The notes: a model not told the origin generated them from the sequence alone. A DNA stretch of 9,761 nt from Nanobdellota archaeon (GCA_018894775.1 JAHIPG010000094.1:1-9761); one strand, 5' to 3'. Positions 1 through 8,207 are shown, counted from the stretch's first letter. Made by a program: numbers and translations.

Positions 1-16
1 CAACAAAATAGAAAGA

Positions 17-24
17 CTTATATA
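17..24 (+). promoter_or_regulatory. Archaeal TATA box for the small acidic protein gene
   Basis: CTTATATA is preceded by a purine-rich BRE-like stretch (AGAAAGA, 10-16). Its centre lies about 27-30 bases before the ATG at 51. In archaea transcription starts about 25 bases after the box, so the transcript would begin only a few bases before that ATG. This would be a near-leaderless message, which fits the absence of a Shine-Dalgarno sequence. Confidence 0.55.
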
Positions 25-50
25 CAACTCAATCAAAAAATTTGATTATA

Positions 51-503
51 ATGAAATATCTCAAGGATATTGTTTCCGAATTGTCACAGAACTATCAGGA
101 TAAAAGAGAGAACATATCAGGTATAGATTTAATAGAGGAAGACTTGTATATGATGTCTGGAGTAGATCATTCTGATCCTCATGCTTTGTTGTTAATCAAA
201 ATTGATTCTCCACATCTAGAATATATAGGTTCATCTTGCGGGAAGGTAGGGAATAAAATTTTCTCAGATAAAGGACTCATAGATTTCCTAAAAAATAAAG
301 ATGTTGAACATATTATAGGAATTCTTTATGATCCTGATTCAGAATATGCTTATCAAGGGGAAGCAATAGGTTTGAACTCCATCGCCATGCCTATAGTGGG
401 AGAAGATGGATATGTTTTTGAAGACCTGGCTGGTGAGTTAAAAGGAAGCTTTAGATATGAAGAATCTAGAATCAAAGGCTGGTCTGTATACGAATCAGAA
501 TGA
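51..503 (+). CDS. Hypothetical acidic soluble protein, 150 residues
   Basis: I do not recognise this protein. It is rich in Asp and Glu and has no signal peptide or membrane segment, so it is probably cytoplasmic. The pattern of short hydrophobic strands (for example ALLLIKI near residue 46 and HIIGILYDP near 87) separated by charged stretches suggests a small alpha/beta fold. Only one cysteine is present (in SSCGK, about residue 63), so a metal cluster is unlikely. The frame also opens at a TTG at 42, three codons earlier. I chose the ATG at 51 because the TATA box at 17-24 places the transcription start almost exactly there, and neither candidate has a ribosome-binding site. The gene is monocistronic in this window and converges with the membrane-protein operon, leaving 38 bases between the two stop codons. 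That it is a real gene is likely from its promoter and uninterrupted frame; its function is unknown. Confidence 0.75.
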   Translation: MKYLKDIVSELSQNYQDKRENISGIDLIEEDLYMMSGVDHSDPHALLLIKIDSPHLEYIGSSCGKVGNKIFSDKGLIDFLKNKDVEHIIGILYDPDSEYAYQGEAIGLNSIAMPIVGEDGYVFEDLAGELKGSFRYEESRIKGWSVYESE

Positions 504-538
504 TGGAATATTTAGAATAGAGAAATCATAGAATAATG

Positions 539-543
539 TTTTT
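539..543 (+). terminator. Possible U-run terminator of the small acidic protein gene
   Basis: A run of five T lies about 35 bases after the stop codon and overlaps the last codons of the convergent membrane-protein gene. Archaeal transcription often ends at U-rich tracts without a hairpin. The run is short, so this is weak evidence. Confidence 0.25.
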
Positions 544-1402
544 ATTCCTTTTCTAACATTACTGTAAGTAACACTTGATAGTATGCTACAAAGAAGAAGT
601 ATATCAACAGACTAGCTATTACTGAGATTTTGAAGTCTATGTATTGTACCAGTATTGAATCTATGTAGACTATTGGGACTATTAGGATGATAAGCAATAG
701 ATGTAAGGGCATTATGGTTTTTAGTTTATTCTTTGCGATGCTGAAAGATTTCTGTACAGCCTGCTTTAGTTTGTATTTATTTAGCATTACGTAAACGATT
801 GCTGCATAATAGGATACAAATATCATAATAATAAGTAATATGCTTATAAGGACATAATTTGGGTTTGCTATGATTCCTTCAAGGCCGTACATCTTCATGA
901 CTATGTTATTGAATACTTCTTTTACCTGATTGAAGAGATAGAACATAGATGACAGCAAGATTATGAATATAGGTATTGTTATTATTGAGAATTTTATTGC
1001 GTATTTCAGATAACCTACAAAAATATCTTCCATTTTAATCTTTTTCTTTAGTGATTTGAATGCAATATTCCATTCTAAGCTTTGGAAGAAACATATTATC
1101 AGGAAGAATGCAACTAATGATATGGCTGTTACTATTGCTATTAAGGTATTTGAATGATTAATAACTGCTAATACTTCATTTATGCTATCAAGATCTGATA
1201 GGTTGGCTCCGCCTGCAAGTGTTTGTTGCCATTCCTGTATCTGTGGAAGATAAGAATAGATTGCAGTAACATATTGTTGTATCTTTTTTCCTGTAAAATA
1301 CACCAATGCGAATGATGTCACTGTGCAGACTATATTTATCAGCATCAACAGATGCAAACTTCTCTTTAATGGTTTAATTGTTTTTTTAAGAAGTTTTTTC
1401 AT
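542..1402 (-). CDS. Six-span integral membrane protein, last gene of the envelope operon
   Basis: This is a 286-residue protein with a very basic N-terminus (KKLLKKTIKPLKR) followed by about six hydrophobic spans: residues 17-38, 87-107, 137-158, 183-207, 231-253 and 258-281. The basic start predicts a cytoplasmic N-terminus. Span 1 to span 2 is joined by a polar exterior loop of about 48 residues, and a second exterior loop lies at about 159-182. A lysine-rich cytoplasmic segment (about 208-230, with QKSFSIAKNK) precedes span 5. This layout is reminiscent of multi-pass membrane-domain families of unknown function in archaea, but I cannot name one. No catalytic or transport motif is visible. 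The ATG lies one base after the stop of the giant-protein gene, and an AAGGA site sits in that gene's last codons, so translation is probably coupled. It may anchor, fold or export the two large partners encoded upstream; this is inference. Confidence 0.85.
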   Translation of the reverse strand: MKKLLKKTIKPLKRSLHLLMLINIVCTVTSFALVYFTGKKIQQYVTAIYSYLPQIQEWQQTLAGGANLSDLDSINEVLAVINHSNTLIAIVTAISLVAFFLIICFFQSLEWNIAFKSLKKKIKMEDIFVGYLKYAIKFSIITIPIFIILLSSMFYLFNQVKEVFNNIVMKMYGLEGIIANPNYVLISILLIIMIFVSYYAAIVYVMLNKYKLKQAVQKSFSIAKNKLKTIMPLHLLLIILIVPIVYIDSILVQYIDFKISVIASLLIYFFFVAYYQVLLTVMLEKE

Positions 1403-1403
1403 T

Positions 1404-4400
1404 TTATCCTTTAGTATAAGCTGCGTTATCAGCAGTACAAGGTGTACCAGGAAGTATACCAGTACTTATTTCAACGCATTTTGCTTGGCAAGTTAGTTCA
1501 TTCAACCCTTCAAATTTGGAATCTTCTGCTCTTATATTTATACCTTCTCCTTTAGAATAATAATCAGAACACATTTCCCCTGGGTTGGTTATACAAAAAT
1601 GAAATGAGGGGATATGAATCTTACAAAGTAGTGCTCCTTGGCTTTGCACTACTGCTTCTGTTAGATTTACAGTTAAGAGTTCAGAGTATACAGTGTTTAC
1701 ATCATCTTTTATAGGATCATAATCCCTATCCTGGCCTAAGATGTTTATTTTTGAACCTTCTGTTGGTGAAAACTTAATCTCTTCAGTAAATGCGCATATC
1801 GTTGAAGGTGTTGTAAGCTCTACTGTCTTTAGTGTGTCAAATGTGAATTGGCAACTGCTTACAGGCCTGTTGAATTCCATGTTGATTAATTGGTAGTTCC
1901 CTCCTGTCATGAATTCGAGTTCCTTAGTTTCTTTAGGAGTTACTTCTACATCGGTTTTATCGTTAAGTTTGAATGTTAGCTCTTTCAACTGCAGAGGCCC
2001 TATTATAGGGGATTCCGTTTTATCTTCGGTTGTTTCTTCATCTTTAGCCTTCTTCCCTTCACAGGTCTCTTTACATATTGCATACATCGGACCATCATTA
2101 CCTATAGAATTATCTTTGCATGCTTTTTCATAATATGGGCCAGTCTTAATCGTATTGAATTCTGCTGAAGCATCTCCGCAGTTATTGCATAACAAGTATA
2201 ACATACCTCTAAAGTAATGGTATTGTGCGTAATCTGGTTCACCCTCCCTTGCGTCTTTCATCTGGGTTTTCTTTGTTCCCCATTCTATTGGCGGGCTTAA
2301 GAAAGGATCTGTGGTTAGTCCTTTTTCATCTGAGCATGTTTCTATTGCTTTTTCATACATTGCAGTGTAAATAGTATCTGATTTGACAAAGTCTTCTTCA
2401 CCGATGGATGATTTGGTTCCTGTATATGTTTCATCTTCTATACAGCTACCATAGCAGCATTCTACATTCTGCAGTGATCTTACAGTTGTTAAATCTTGAT
2501 TACCTTCACATTTTTGATCTATGGCACATACTTTTCCACCCTCATTCTCACAAAGATTACTTACTGTCTCCCTATAGAGTTCAGGATTGTGCTGTTCTAT
2601 ATCTCCTAGTCTCATCCAGCAGTCTCCAAGCGGGATTTTATCTTTATTTACCCCGCAGGTTCCGACCTTGTGCCATTGTCCTTCTATATCGCTTCCTTTT
2701 CCTAGTGCAGGATTGGTTTTATCACATACTTTTTCTACCTGTGCTTCTGGGCTGTATCCTCTTGGGTCTGATCTGCATTCTTCTTCTGAGTCTATCTTTT
2801 TGCTCAGTTCATATTCTAGTACGTATTGGTTAGCTTGATTTAACCCAAAACTGCTTGACACTAATTTTCCAAAATCACAATATAGTTTGTTGTTTATGGT
2901 TACACATATTTGTTGGAAGCCTTTTTTCTTGATGAATGATGTGCTCTTGTCAACATAGCCTTCTGGTTCAAGGTTTCCTGAGCATTCTTTACATGTGTAA
3001 TCGCTCATTCCTTGCCCTCTTACGAATACTTTGTAGTTTACAGTTTCTGAGCCTGCATAGATATGGTAGTATAATTTGTAGATGGATTCTCCTGTGATCT
3101 CTGAGTAGGGTTGTTCTTCTATGTATGCTGTGAACTGTGGAGGGTTCTGTGCTTTGGTTATGTCCTCCATGATATCTCCTAGGATCGGTCCTTTCCCGTA
3201 TATTGCTTTTTCACAGATTGTTGCCCCTATCTCTTTTGAGGATCTTCCTGTGTATGCTGAGAATACATTCTTTGCATAACTGCTTGTGAAATAATCAACT
3301 GTTTGTTTTGCTTTTGCCACTCCTCCTTTTACTCCGGTTAGATATTCTCCTCCGCCCCTTGCTAAGGTTGCATCGAATAGGTTTCCTTTTGCAAGGCCAA
3401 GTAGGGTCATTGCTTCTCTCCATAGTATCTGACAGATGTATATGGATCTTATCCTGTCACAGATTCCTACGGATTCATCATCATGTAATGCTGTTTGTAG
3501 ACAACTTACATATCCTTGCAGTATTGATCTTAAGTTCTTCAAGGATGCTAATAGTCCGCTTAGGCAGATAGGCATTATCACTCCGTCTTTTATGTTTGGC
3601 AGACATAGTAATAAGGATCCTACGAATCCTGATTGGATTACATTATCAACCCTGTATCTATCATTGAAGTCGCATCTTGATGATGGGCACATTACAGGGT
3701 CGCATGCGTTGAATAGTATCTTGCATTGTCCTGGGCTCATCACTTCGGCACATTCTATCTCATCCTTTCTTGTACCTGTGTACTGTTCTAAGTTGAGGTT
3801 TTCTCCTCTGAATCTGAATGTCTTTTCTCCTCTTTGGTGGGCATCCCTTGCTTCAACCATATCATCCTTAAGTTTTCTTCCTTCTGAAGTACCTGTATCT
3901 ATTGTGGCAATAGGGTAATCTCCATCTTTTTGCCCATCCTTGAGTTTATAATATTTTGAGTCTGAACCTCCATACCAAAGTACCAAATCATTAGCTTCTT
4001 TATCATATACTGCAAATAGTGCTGTCCCTTTGTTGTCTTGGACTTGTTTACATTTTCCCCTTGCAGTTGAATCGTCATTAGATCTGCCAGGCAGCATATT
4101 GCAGTCTTTTACAGGAACCACAACATTGTTTAAGTCAGAAGATACTCTGATGTAATTCTTTGTTGAAGAATCTCCTGGTCTGAAGCTACCATCATAACTA
4201 TTTTCTAACTTCTGTGCCTGTCCTGCTTCATCAAAAGTATAATAGACAATATCACCTTTCGTTGGCTTATATTCAAGCTTATAGCCTACTAGAGTTAGAG
4301 GTTTCCCGCCTTGGGTATTTATGACATTATCTTCATCGATGTATGATCCATCTCCCTTTGTTATTGGTCTTGATTTCTGATTAAAGTCTTTATCAATAGG

Positions 4401-6152
4401 TCTCGGCACCCACAATTCGTTTATGTCCTGTGGGAATGTAAGTGTGATCTTTTGGCCTTTTGTGGTTGTTGTTCCAGTTTTGCCATCCTCTCCTGGCTCA
4501 CCACCATCATCTGTAGATTTTTTTGGACCGCCCATTCCTTGGAAGAATGACATGACTGTGAATACTGCTGCTGTTGCTAGGCAGATTTTTGTCCATCCTT
4601 CTACAAGTGTTGATAGGTCTGCTATTGTTTCGTCCAGCTCTTCTATGGTTTTTTGTGTCCTGTTTATTTTTTCCTGTAGTTCTTCTGGAGTGTATTGTAA
4701 TAATCTTTCTTCTACTGGTATATGGATTGAGAAGTATGTTGTTGTTTGGCCTTTTCCTGTTCCTGGCAGTGAGGTTACGACAGCTGTTTTGTCGCTTGTG
4801 ACATCTCTTAGTTCTAATGAGTCACCACAGACATCTTCTGTTTCACCTAATTTAATAGTGATTGTATCTGATATTGCATAAGTATCACAGGTTTTCAGAC
4901 CTTTCAAGCTTACGCTGTCTGTAGATATACGTGTTACTTCACAGCAGTCGTTTTTTCCTATCTTTGATTCTTTGAAATATTTGTTTAGTCCTTCGTTTGT
5001 ATAGAATTCTGCGAAGTTTTGTGTCTGTTTAACATCTAATGAGACTAATTTTTTTAGGCCCATAAGTTCTAGGCTGTTTATAGCGTCTATGAATTCTTCT
5101 TTTGTAGCTTTGTAATCTTCTATATTTGTTATTCCAGTTTTTTTGTAAGGTTTACATTCCTTAGGATCTCCACAATCATCAACAAGTGCTTGTAATTCAC
5201 TTAGCTCATCATATTTATCATTATCTATTAATGCGATTCTTGCTTTGAAGTCTGGGTGTGTTAATCTGATGTATGATTTATCTGGTTCTCTATCTCTTAT
5301 AGTATAGTAAGAAAGCATCCAGTCACCGCTGATTTTTTCTCTTTCTTCAAATGATCTTTCTCCGTCTTCAAATTCTAAAGTAACAACTCCTGCGCCCTTT
5401 ATTTCTTCAAGCTTTAGTCTGACAACGCTTGGTTCTGTCTCTGTATCTTTATCTATCCTTACATTTTTTGAGATTTCGCCTTCGTCAAGTGTGACAGTAG
5501 TTATCTTTTCAAAGTTTTGGTCAAGGACTTCTATCCTTGCTGTCTTTCCGGTTATAGATGCTAATCTTAGATAGGCTCTTCCGGATAATATGCTATGTTT
5601 TTCCTTATAATCCTTAACATATTCTACACTTCTTTGTTGGAGGAATTTACTATTTTCTCCACCAATAGTGAAAGCTGTCTGTTGTGCTTCATATGTTATC
5701 GTTGCCTTGAAGTCCATGTCTATTTGTGCTGGAACTTTATGTTCTTGTGGAATCTGGTTTAAGGTTATTTTTACATAACCGAGATTATCTAATGTAGGAG
5801 GGTTTGCTTTATAGAACTTTGGTGTTCCTTTGATGTAATCTTTTATTACCTGTTGTGATGTTCCCTTTATTGAAGCGTTTTCTTTTTGTGCTTCCTGTGT
5901 TTTTAGGAGTTGAATCTTTACGCTGTTTATTTCCGGGACACTTATTGGTGTTCCCCTTATTGCTCCTAAAGTTACCAATACAGGGATATTCAATTGCTCC
6001 ATTGAGTCTGATCTAAGAACTTGAGGCTCGTATTTCTTTGCCTCAATTATCAGAGTTTCACCTTCTTCTTCAAAGTCTTCTGCTGCAAAGCTTACTGGCA
6101 GCATAATCATCAAAAATATCAAAAATTGCGCTATTAGTTTTGTTTTATTCAT
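1404..6152 (-). CDS. Giant secreted cysteine-rich envelope protein, 1582 residues
   Basis: A Sec-type signal peptide occupies residues 1-23 or 24 (basic start, hydrophobic core, SFAA before an acidic stretch). Next comes a cysteine-free, strand-rich region (about 40-320) that looks like beta-sandwich domains. A heptad coiled coil follows (about 490-518; I496, I503, L506, I510, L513), then a hydrophobic span at 521-538 and a Gly/Thr/Asp linker (545-567). Residues 800-910 hold a Cys-rich hydrophobic block with C810, C817, C822 and C827, and apolar segments around 838-876. The C-terminal third is Cys-rich, and one TPR-like match (G1316, Y1319, A1328, F1332) lies near 1310-1335. About 48 cysteines are present, all after residue 326, suggesting many disulfides outside the cell. 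It resembles large hypothetical exported proteins I associate with Woesearchaeota and Pacearchaeota, but this is memory, not a search. There is no enzymatic motif. The start overlaps the upstream gene by 8 bases. Confidence 0.88.
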   Translation of the reverse strand: MNKTKLIAQFLIFLMIMLPVSFAAEDFEEEGETLIIEAKKYEPQVLRSDSMEQLNIPVLVTLGAIRGTPISVPEINSVKIQLLKTQEAQKENASIKGTSQQVIKDYIKGTPKFYKANPPTLDNLGYVKITLNQIPQEHKVPAQIDMDFKATITYEAQQTAFTIGGENSKFLQQRSVEYVKDYKEKHSILSGRAYLRLASITGKTARIEVLDQNFEKITTVTLDEGEISKNVRIDKDTETEPSVVRLKLEEIKGAGVVTLEFEDGERSFEEREKISGDWMLSYYTIRDREPDKSYIRLTHPDFKARIALIDNDKYDELSELQALVDDCGDPKECKPYKKTGITNIEDYKATKEEFIDAINSLELMGLKKLVSLDVKQTQNFAEFYTNEGLNKYFKESKIGKNDCCEVTRISTDSVSLKGLKTCDTYAISDTITIKLGETEDVCGDSLELRDVTSDKTAVVTSLPGTGKGQTTTYFSIHIPVEERLLQYTPEELQEKINRTQKTIEELDETIADLSTLVEGWTKICLATAAVFTVMSFFQGMGGPKKSTDDGGEPGEDGKTGTTTTKGQKITLTFPQDINELWVPRPIDKDFNQKSRPITKGDGSYIDEDNVINTQGGKPLTLVGYKLEYKPTKGDIVYYTFDEAGQAQKLENSYDGSFRPGDSSTKNYIRVSSDLNNVVVPVKDCNMLPGRSNDDSTARGKCKQVQDNKGTALFAVYDKEANDLVLWYGGSDSKYYKLKDGQKDGDYPIATIDTGTSEGRKLKDDMVEARDAHQRGEKTFRFRGENLNLEQYTGTRKDEIECAEVMSPGQCKILFNACDPVMCPSSRCDFNDRYRVDNVIQSGFVGSLLLCLPNIKDGVIMPICLSGLLASLKNLRSILQGYVSCLQTALHDDESVGICDRIRSIYICQILWREAMTLLGLAKGNLFDATLARGGGEYLTGVKGGVAKAKQTVDYFTSSYAKNVFSAYTGRSSKEIGATICEKAIYGKGPILGDIMEDITKAQNPPQFTAYIEEQPYSEITGESIYKLYYHIYAGSETVNYKVFVRGQGMSDYTCKECSGNLEPEGYVDKSTSFIKKKGFQQICVTINNKLYCDFGKLVSSSFGLNQANQYVLEYELSKKIDSEEECRSDPRGYSPEAQVEKVCDKTNPALGKGSDIEGQWHKVGTCGVNKDKIPLGDCWMRLGDIEQHNPELYRETVSNLCENEGGKVCAIDQKCEGNQDLTTVRSLQNVECCYGSCIEDETYTGTKSSIGEEDFVKSDTIYTAMYEKAIETCSDEKGLTTDPFLSPPIEWGTKKTQMKDAREGEPDYAQYHYFRGMLYLLCNNCGDASAEFNTIKTGPYYEKACKDNSIGNDGPMYAICKETCEGKKAKDEETTEDKTESPIIGPLQLKELTFKLNDKTDVEVTPKETKELEFMTGGNYQLINMEFNRPVSSCQFTFDTLKTVELTTPSTICAFTEEIKFSPTEGSKINILGQDRDYDPIKDDVNTVYSELLTVNLTEAVVQSQGALLCKIHIPSFHFCITNPGEMCSDYYSKGEGINIRAEDSKFEGLNELTCQAKCVEISTGILPGTPCTADNAAYTKG
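1407..1411 (-). promoter_or_regulatory. Ribosome-binding site embedded in the preceding gene's end
   Basis: On the minus strand, AAGGA stands four bases before the ATG of the six-span protein. It forms part of the last sense codons of the giant-protein gene (ACT AAA GGA TAA). A ribosome finishing that gene would already be on this site, which supports coupling and fixes the start at 1402. Confidence 0.55.
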
Positions 6153-8130
6153 TTAAAAACACCGGGAGTAATACTTCTTGTTCTAGATTGACATTAGCGA
6201 AATCTTCTACTGAAGTAGGTGTAGCCTCGCTTTGTATATAAAACTTTACATAATCTGATATGTATAGGTCTTTCTTGAATACATCCCACTCATATTCTGA
6301 TCCGCCAGTGACCATGTTTGCTACCTCTATGTCTGGCAGCTTTATAGTTGTGCATTCCTGCTCAGTTGACCCTAAGAATCCCATGATACCACTTTTTGGT
6401 TTGTCCACACAGCTTTCTACATTTCTTCCTGATATCTTTATTGGAGGTCCTGATTTGATTATGTAGGATTTAATATTATATGTTCCAGGTATCAGCTTGA
6501 CTTCTTTTTGGTCAGGATAGATTATCATTGTGCTGTATTCTTTGTCTGGTTCCTCAAATTCTATGATTACCTGTTCTTCAGATGTGGGCATGCCAGATCC
6601 TCCGCCTGTCCTGCTTACCTGTATCTTGATAGGTTTTGAGATTATCTTTTCTAATATTAGACTTGTTGAGAATTCTTGGTTTGAGTCTATCTCAACTTCT
6701 CTTGCTTTTGCATAGCCTTCTTTTTCTCCTATGACTGTCCCTCCTACGCATGAAGGGAATAGCTCTGTTAGCATTGCATCTCCATCCTGCATCTCTGTTG
6801 TTCCGATATCACATATGTGGTTTATGCATCCGTATTTCACGTCGACACCTTCTAATGAGTGTGAGATTCCGCTGATATCTTCTTCATAAGTATAGATTGT
6901 TGATTCAGCCACTTTAGTAAATTTACAATAGTCCCTATCTTTCTCTGGGGCTTCATCTGGCATTATTGTTGCTTCTCTTGGCTGGTTTCTTTCTATGACT
7001 ACCTGCATCGCAAACTGTAATGTATAATCATTCTTTGCATCATATAGTGTTACCATTACAGGGTATCTTACATCATATACAAAGTTCCAGTCGTTCATGC
7101 AGAATATTGCTTTTGCGAGGAAGCTTACATCTCCCATCCTATCTGTTACCTGTTGTGATTTCAGTACCCCTCCATCTTTAGGGTCTACATCCATATAGAA
7201 TGGCCATGATTCAGAGTATTGTAATAAAACATTAACGTCATCATATCTTTTCTTTGTGACAGGCCATTCAAAATATGATTGTGACTCTCTGGTTAGATCA
7301 TAATCTGTGAACTTGACCCTTATCTGGGCTATGTTCTCAAATAATATTTGTTTGAATGCTGTTATTACCTGTCCTACCTGCCAGGTTTTCGTTCCACATG
7401 ATAGGTCTGAGCCTGAATATGGTATTTCGTCGTATGCTACCATCATATCTATTGTCTTATCTTCCAAAAAGTTTGATGCCATCTCATTTTCTACTATCTG
7501 TCTTGCGATGTCCATCAAATCACCTAAAGCCACATTGATACTTGTCTTGTAGCTTTGGTAGTTAAATTTTTCTTCCTTGATGTCCATCTGTAGAGGCATG
7601 TTTAATGTGATTATGACTTCATCATCCTGTATATCTACCTTGCTTTGAGGTGTCCTGAATTGTATATTATAATAGTCTGGGAATGTTGAGAACTCATCTA
7701 AGCATCCAGGTATTGAAGCATCTATATATTTTCTCAATGATTCTCCCATTTCTTGGTTTGTTGGTATGTCTTGTACTGATAATCCGTTATCTTTCCTGTA
7801 ATACCAGTAAGCTGTCCTGAATCCTGGAAGGAATTCCAGTTTGTTTGAGAATTTGTTGATGTTTCCTGCAGGAATTTCATCTTTGGGAAGGTCTATATAA
7901 CCTCCTTGTAATCCTAAGAGTTCAATCCCTTCTGTGGATGTTTCTTTGATGCATTGTACTATGAATTCTTTGACGTCTTGGGCTTCTTCTGGCAGCTCTG
8001 CTTCTTTTAGCAGGTTTAAATCCATTAGTGTATCAACAAGCTCTGCTCTGAAGAATATCCCTAATGTCACTAGGATTACAATTACAGCGCCGACTAGAAC
8101 AAAGGCTGTCGCCTGTCCCCTCTTTTTCAT
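6145..8130 (-). CDS. Pilin-type-signal ectodomain protein, first gene of the envelope operon, 661 residues
   Basis: The N-terminus MKKRG|QATAF followed by an unbroken hydrophobic stretch (about 7-27) matches the archaeal class III (type IV pilin/archaellin) signal: basic residues, Gly, cleavage before Gln, then a helix. The remainder is predicted to face outward. It begins with a helical part (about 40-75), continues into alternating beta-rich and polar segments with about ten scattered cysteines (C60, C143, C245, C344, C402, C435, C440, C461, C574, C593), and includes a Gly/Ser-rich loop (508-514). Around 545-560, PGTYNIKSYII resembles the edge of a PEGA-like or carboxypeptidase-regulatory-like beta domain. 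At 661 residues it is far larger than an ordinary pilin. The frame also opens at an ATG at 8196, giving 683 residues. I prefer 8130 because a TATA box lies 21-28 bases before it and the signal then has its usual short n-region; 8196 has the better ribosome-binding site. The function is unknown, perhaps surface anchoring of the giant partner. Confidence 0.85.
   Translation of the reverse strand: MKKRGQATAFVLVGAVIVILVTLGIFFRAELVDTLMDLNLLKEAELPEEAQDVKEFIVQCIKETSTEGIELLGLQGGYIDLPKDEIPAGNINKFSNKLEFLPGFRTAYWYYRKDNGLSVQDIPTNQEMGESLRKYIDASIPGCLDEFSTFPDYYNIQFRTPQSKVDIQDDEVIITLNMPLQMDIKEEKFNYQSYKTSINVALGDLMDIARQIVENEMASNFLEDKTIDMMVAYDEIPYSGSDLSCGTKTWQVGQVITAFKQILFENIAQIRVKFTDYDLTRESQSYFEWPVTKKRYDDVNVLLQYSESWPFYMDVDPKDGGVLKSQQVTDRMGDVSFLAKAIFCMNDWNFVYDVRYPVMVTLYDAKNDYTLQFAMQVVIERNQPREATIMPDEAPEKDRDYCKFTKVAESTIYTYEEDISGISHSLEGVDVKYGCINHICDIGTTEMQDGDAMLTELFPSCVGGTVIGEKEGYAKAREVEIDSNQEFSTSLILEKIISKPIKIQVSRTGGGSGMPTSEEQVIIEFEEPDKEYSTMIIYPDQKEVKLIPGTYNIKSYIIKSGPPIKISGRNVESCVDKPKSGIMGFLGSTEQECTTIKLPDIEVANMVTGGSEYEWDVFKKDLYISDYVKFYIQSEATPTSVEDFANVNLEQEVLLPVFLNE
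6160..6163 (-). promoter_or_regulatory. GGTG ribosome-binding site of the giant-protein gene
   Basis: On the minus strand, GGTG precedes the ATG at 6152 by seven bases (TTTTTAA). GGTG pairs with the conserved 3' end of archaeal 16S rRNA. The site lies inside the end of the upstream gene, and the two genes overlap by 8 bases, so translation is probably coupled. Confidence 0.55.
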
Positions 8131-8150
8131 GCTGATTATTGGGAATGTAT

Positions 8151-8158
8151 AATATAAA
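8151..8158 (-). promoter_or_regulatory. Archaeal TATA box for the envelope operon
   Basis: On the minus strand the sequence reads TTTATATT, preceded by a purine-rich BRE-like CAAAGAAACC (8161-8170). Its centre is about 25 bases from the ATG at 8130, so a transcript would start at or next to that ATG and be leaderless. This is the main evidence for the shorter start of the 661-residue protein. Confidence 0.55.
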
Positions 8159-8195
8159 AAGGTTTCTTTGGGGTTTTTAGGCAAAATCTTATACA

Positions 8196-8203
8196 TTTAA
8201 AAA
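8196..8203 (+). promoter_or_regulatory. Candidate TATA box for the radical SAM gene
   Basis: TTTAAAAA is centred about 27 bases before the ATG at 8227, which would put the transcript start at or beside that ATG. A second candidate, CTTATACAT at 8188-8196, would give a leader of about 8-10 bases that includes the AAGGA site at 8217-8221. I cannot tell from sequence which one is used. Confidence 0.4.
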
Positions 8204-8207
8204 CCTC
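8203..8207 (-). promoter_or_regulatory. Possible ribosome-binding site for an alternative upstream start
   Basis: On the minus strand, GAGGT stands six bases before an ATG at 8196 that is in frame with the pilin-type protein. Using this start would add 22 residues before MKKRG. The site is a good match to the archaeal anti-Shine-Dalgarno, but I see no convincing TATA box upstream of it, because that region is already the coding start of the divergent radical SAM gene. Confidence 0.3.

Noticed and set aside
42..50. TTG at 42 as the start of the first gene
   Set aside because: It adds only MII before an ATG. No ribosome-binding site precedes it, and the TATA box at 17-24 would place the transcript start after 42.
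4430..4520. Gly/Thr/Asp-rich linker of the giant protein (residues 545-567) as a collagen-like or DNA tandem repeat
   Set aside because: The Gly spacing is not a regular GXY repeat and the bases do not repeat in register. It reads as a flexible linker.
1909..4881. Several plus-strand open frames of 74-160 codons (for example at 2408-2833, 3436-3918 and 4423-4881)
   Set aside because: They lie wholly inside the giant-protein gene on the opposite strand, have Ser/Leu/Pro-rich compositions typical of antisense readings of a Lys/Glu-rich gene, and lack promoters or ribosome-binding sites.
6260..8152. Plus-strand frames opposite the pilin-type protein gene (6260-6466, 6530-6715, 7307-7552, 7934-8152)
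   Set aside because: They are antisense shadows: short, with no start signals and no recognisable protein features. The minus-strand frame carries a coherent signal peptide and ectodomain.
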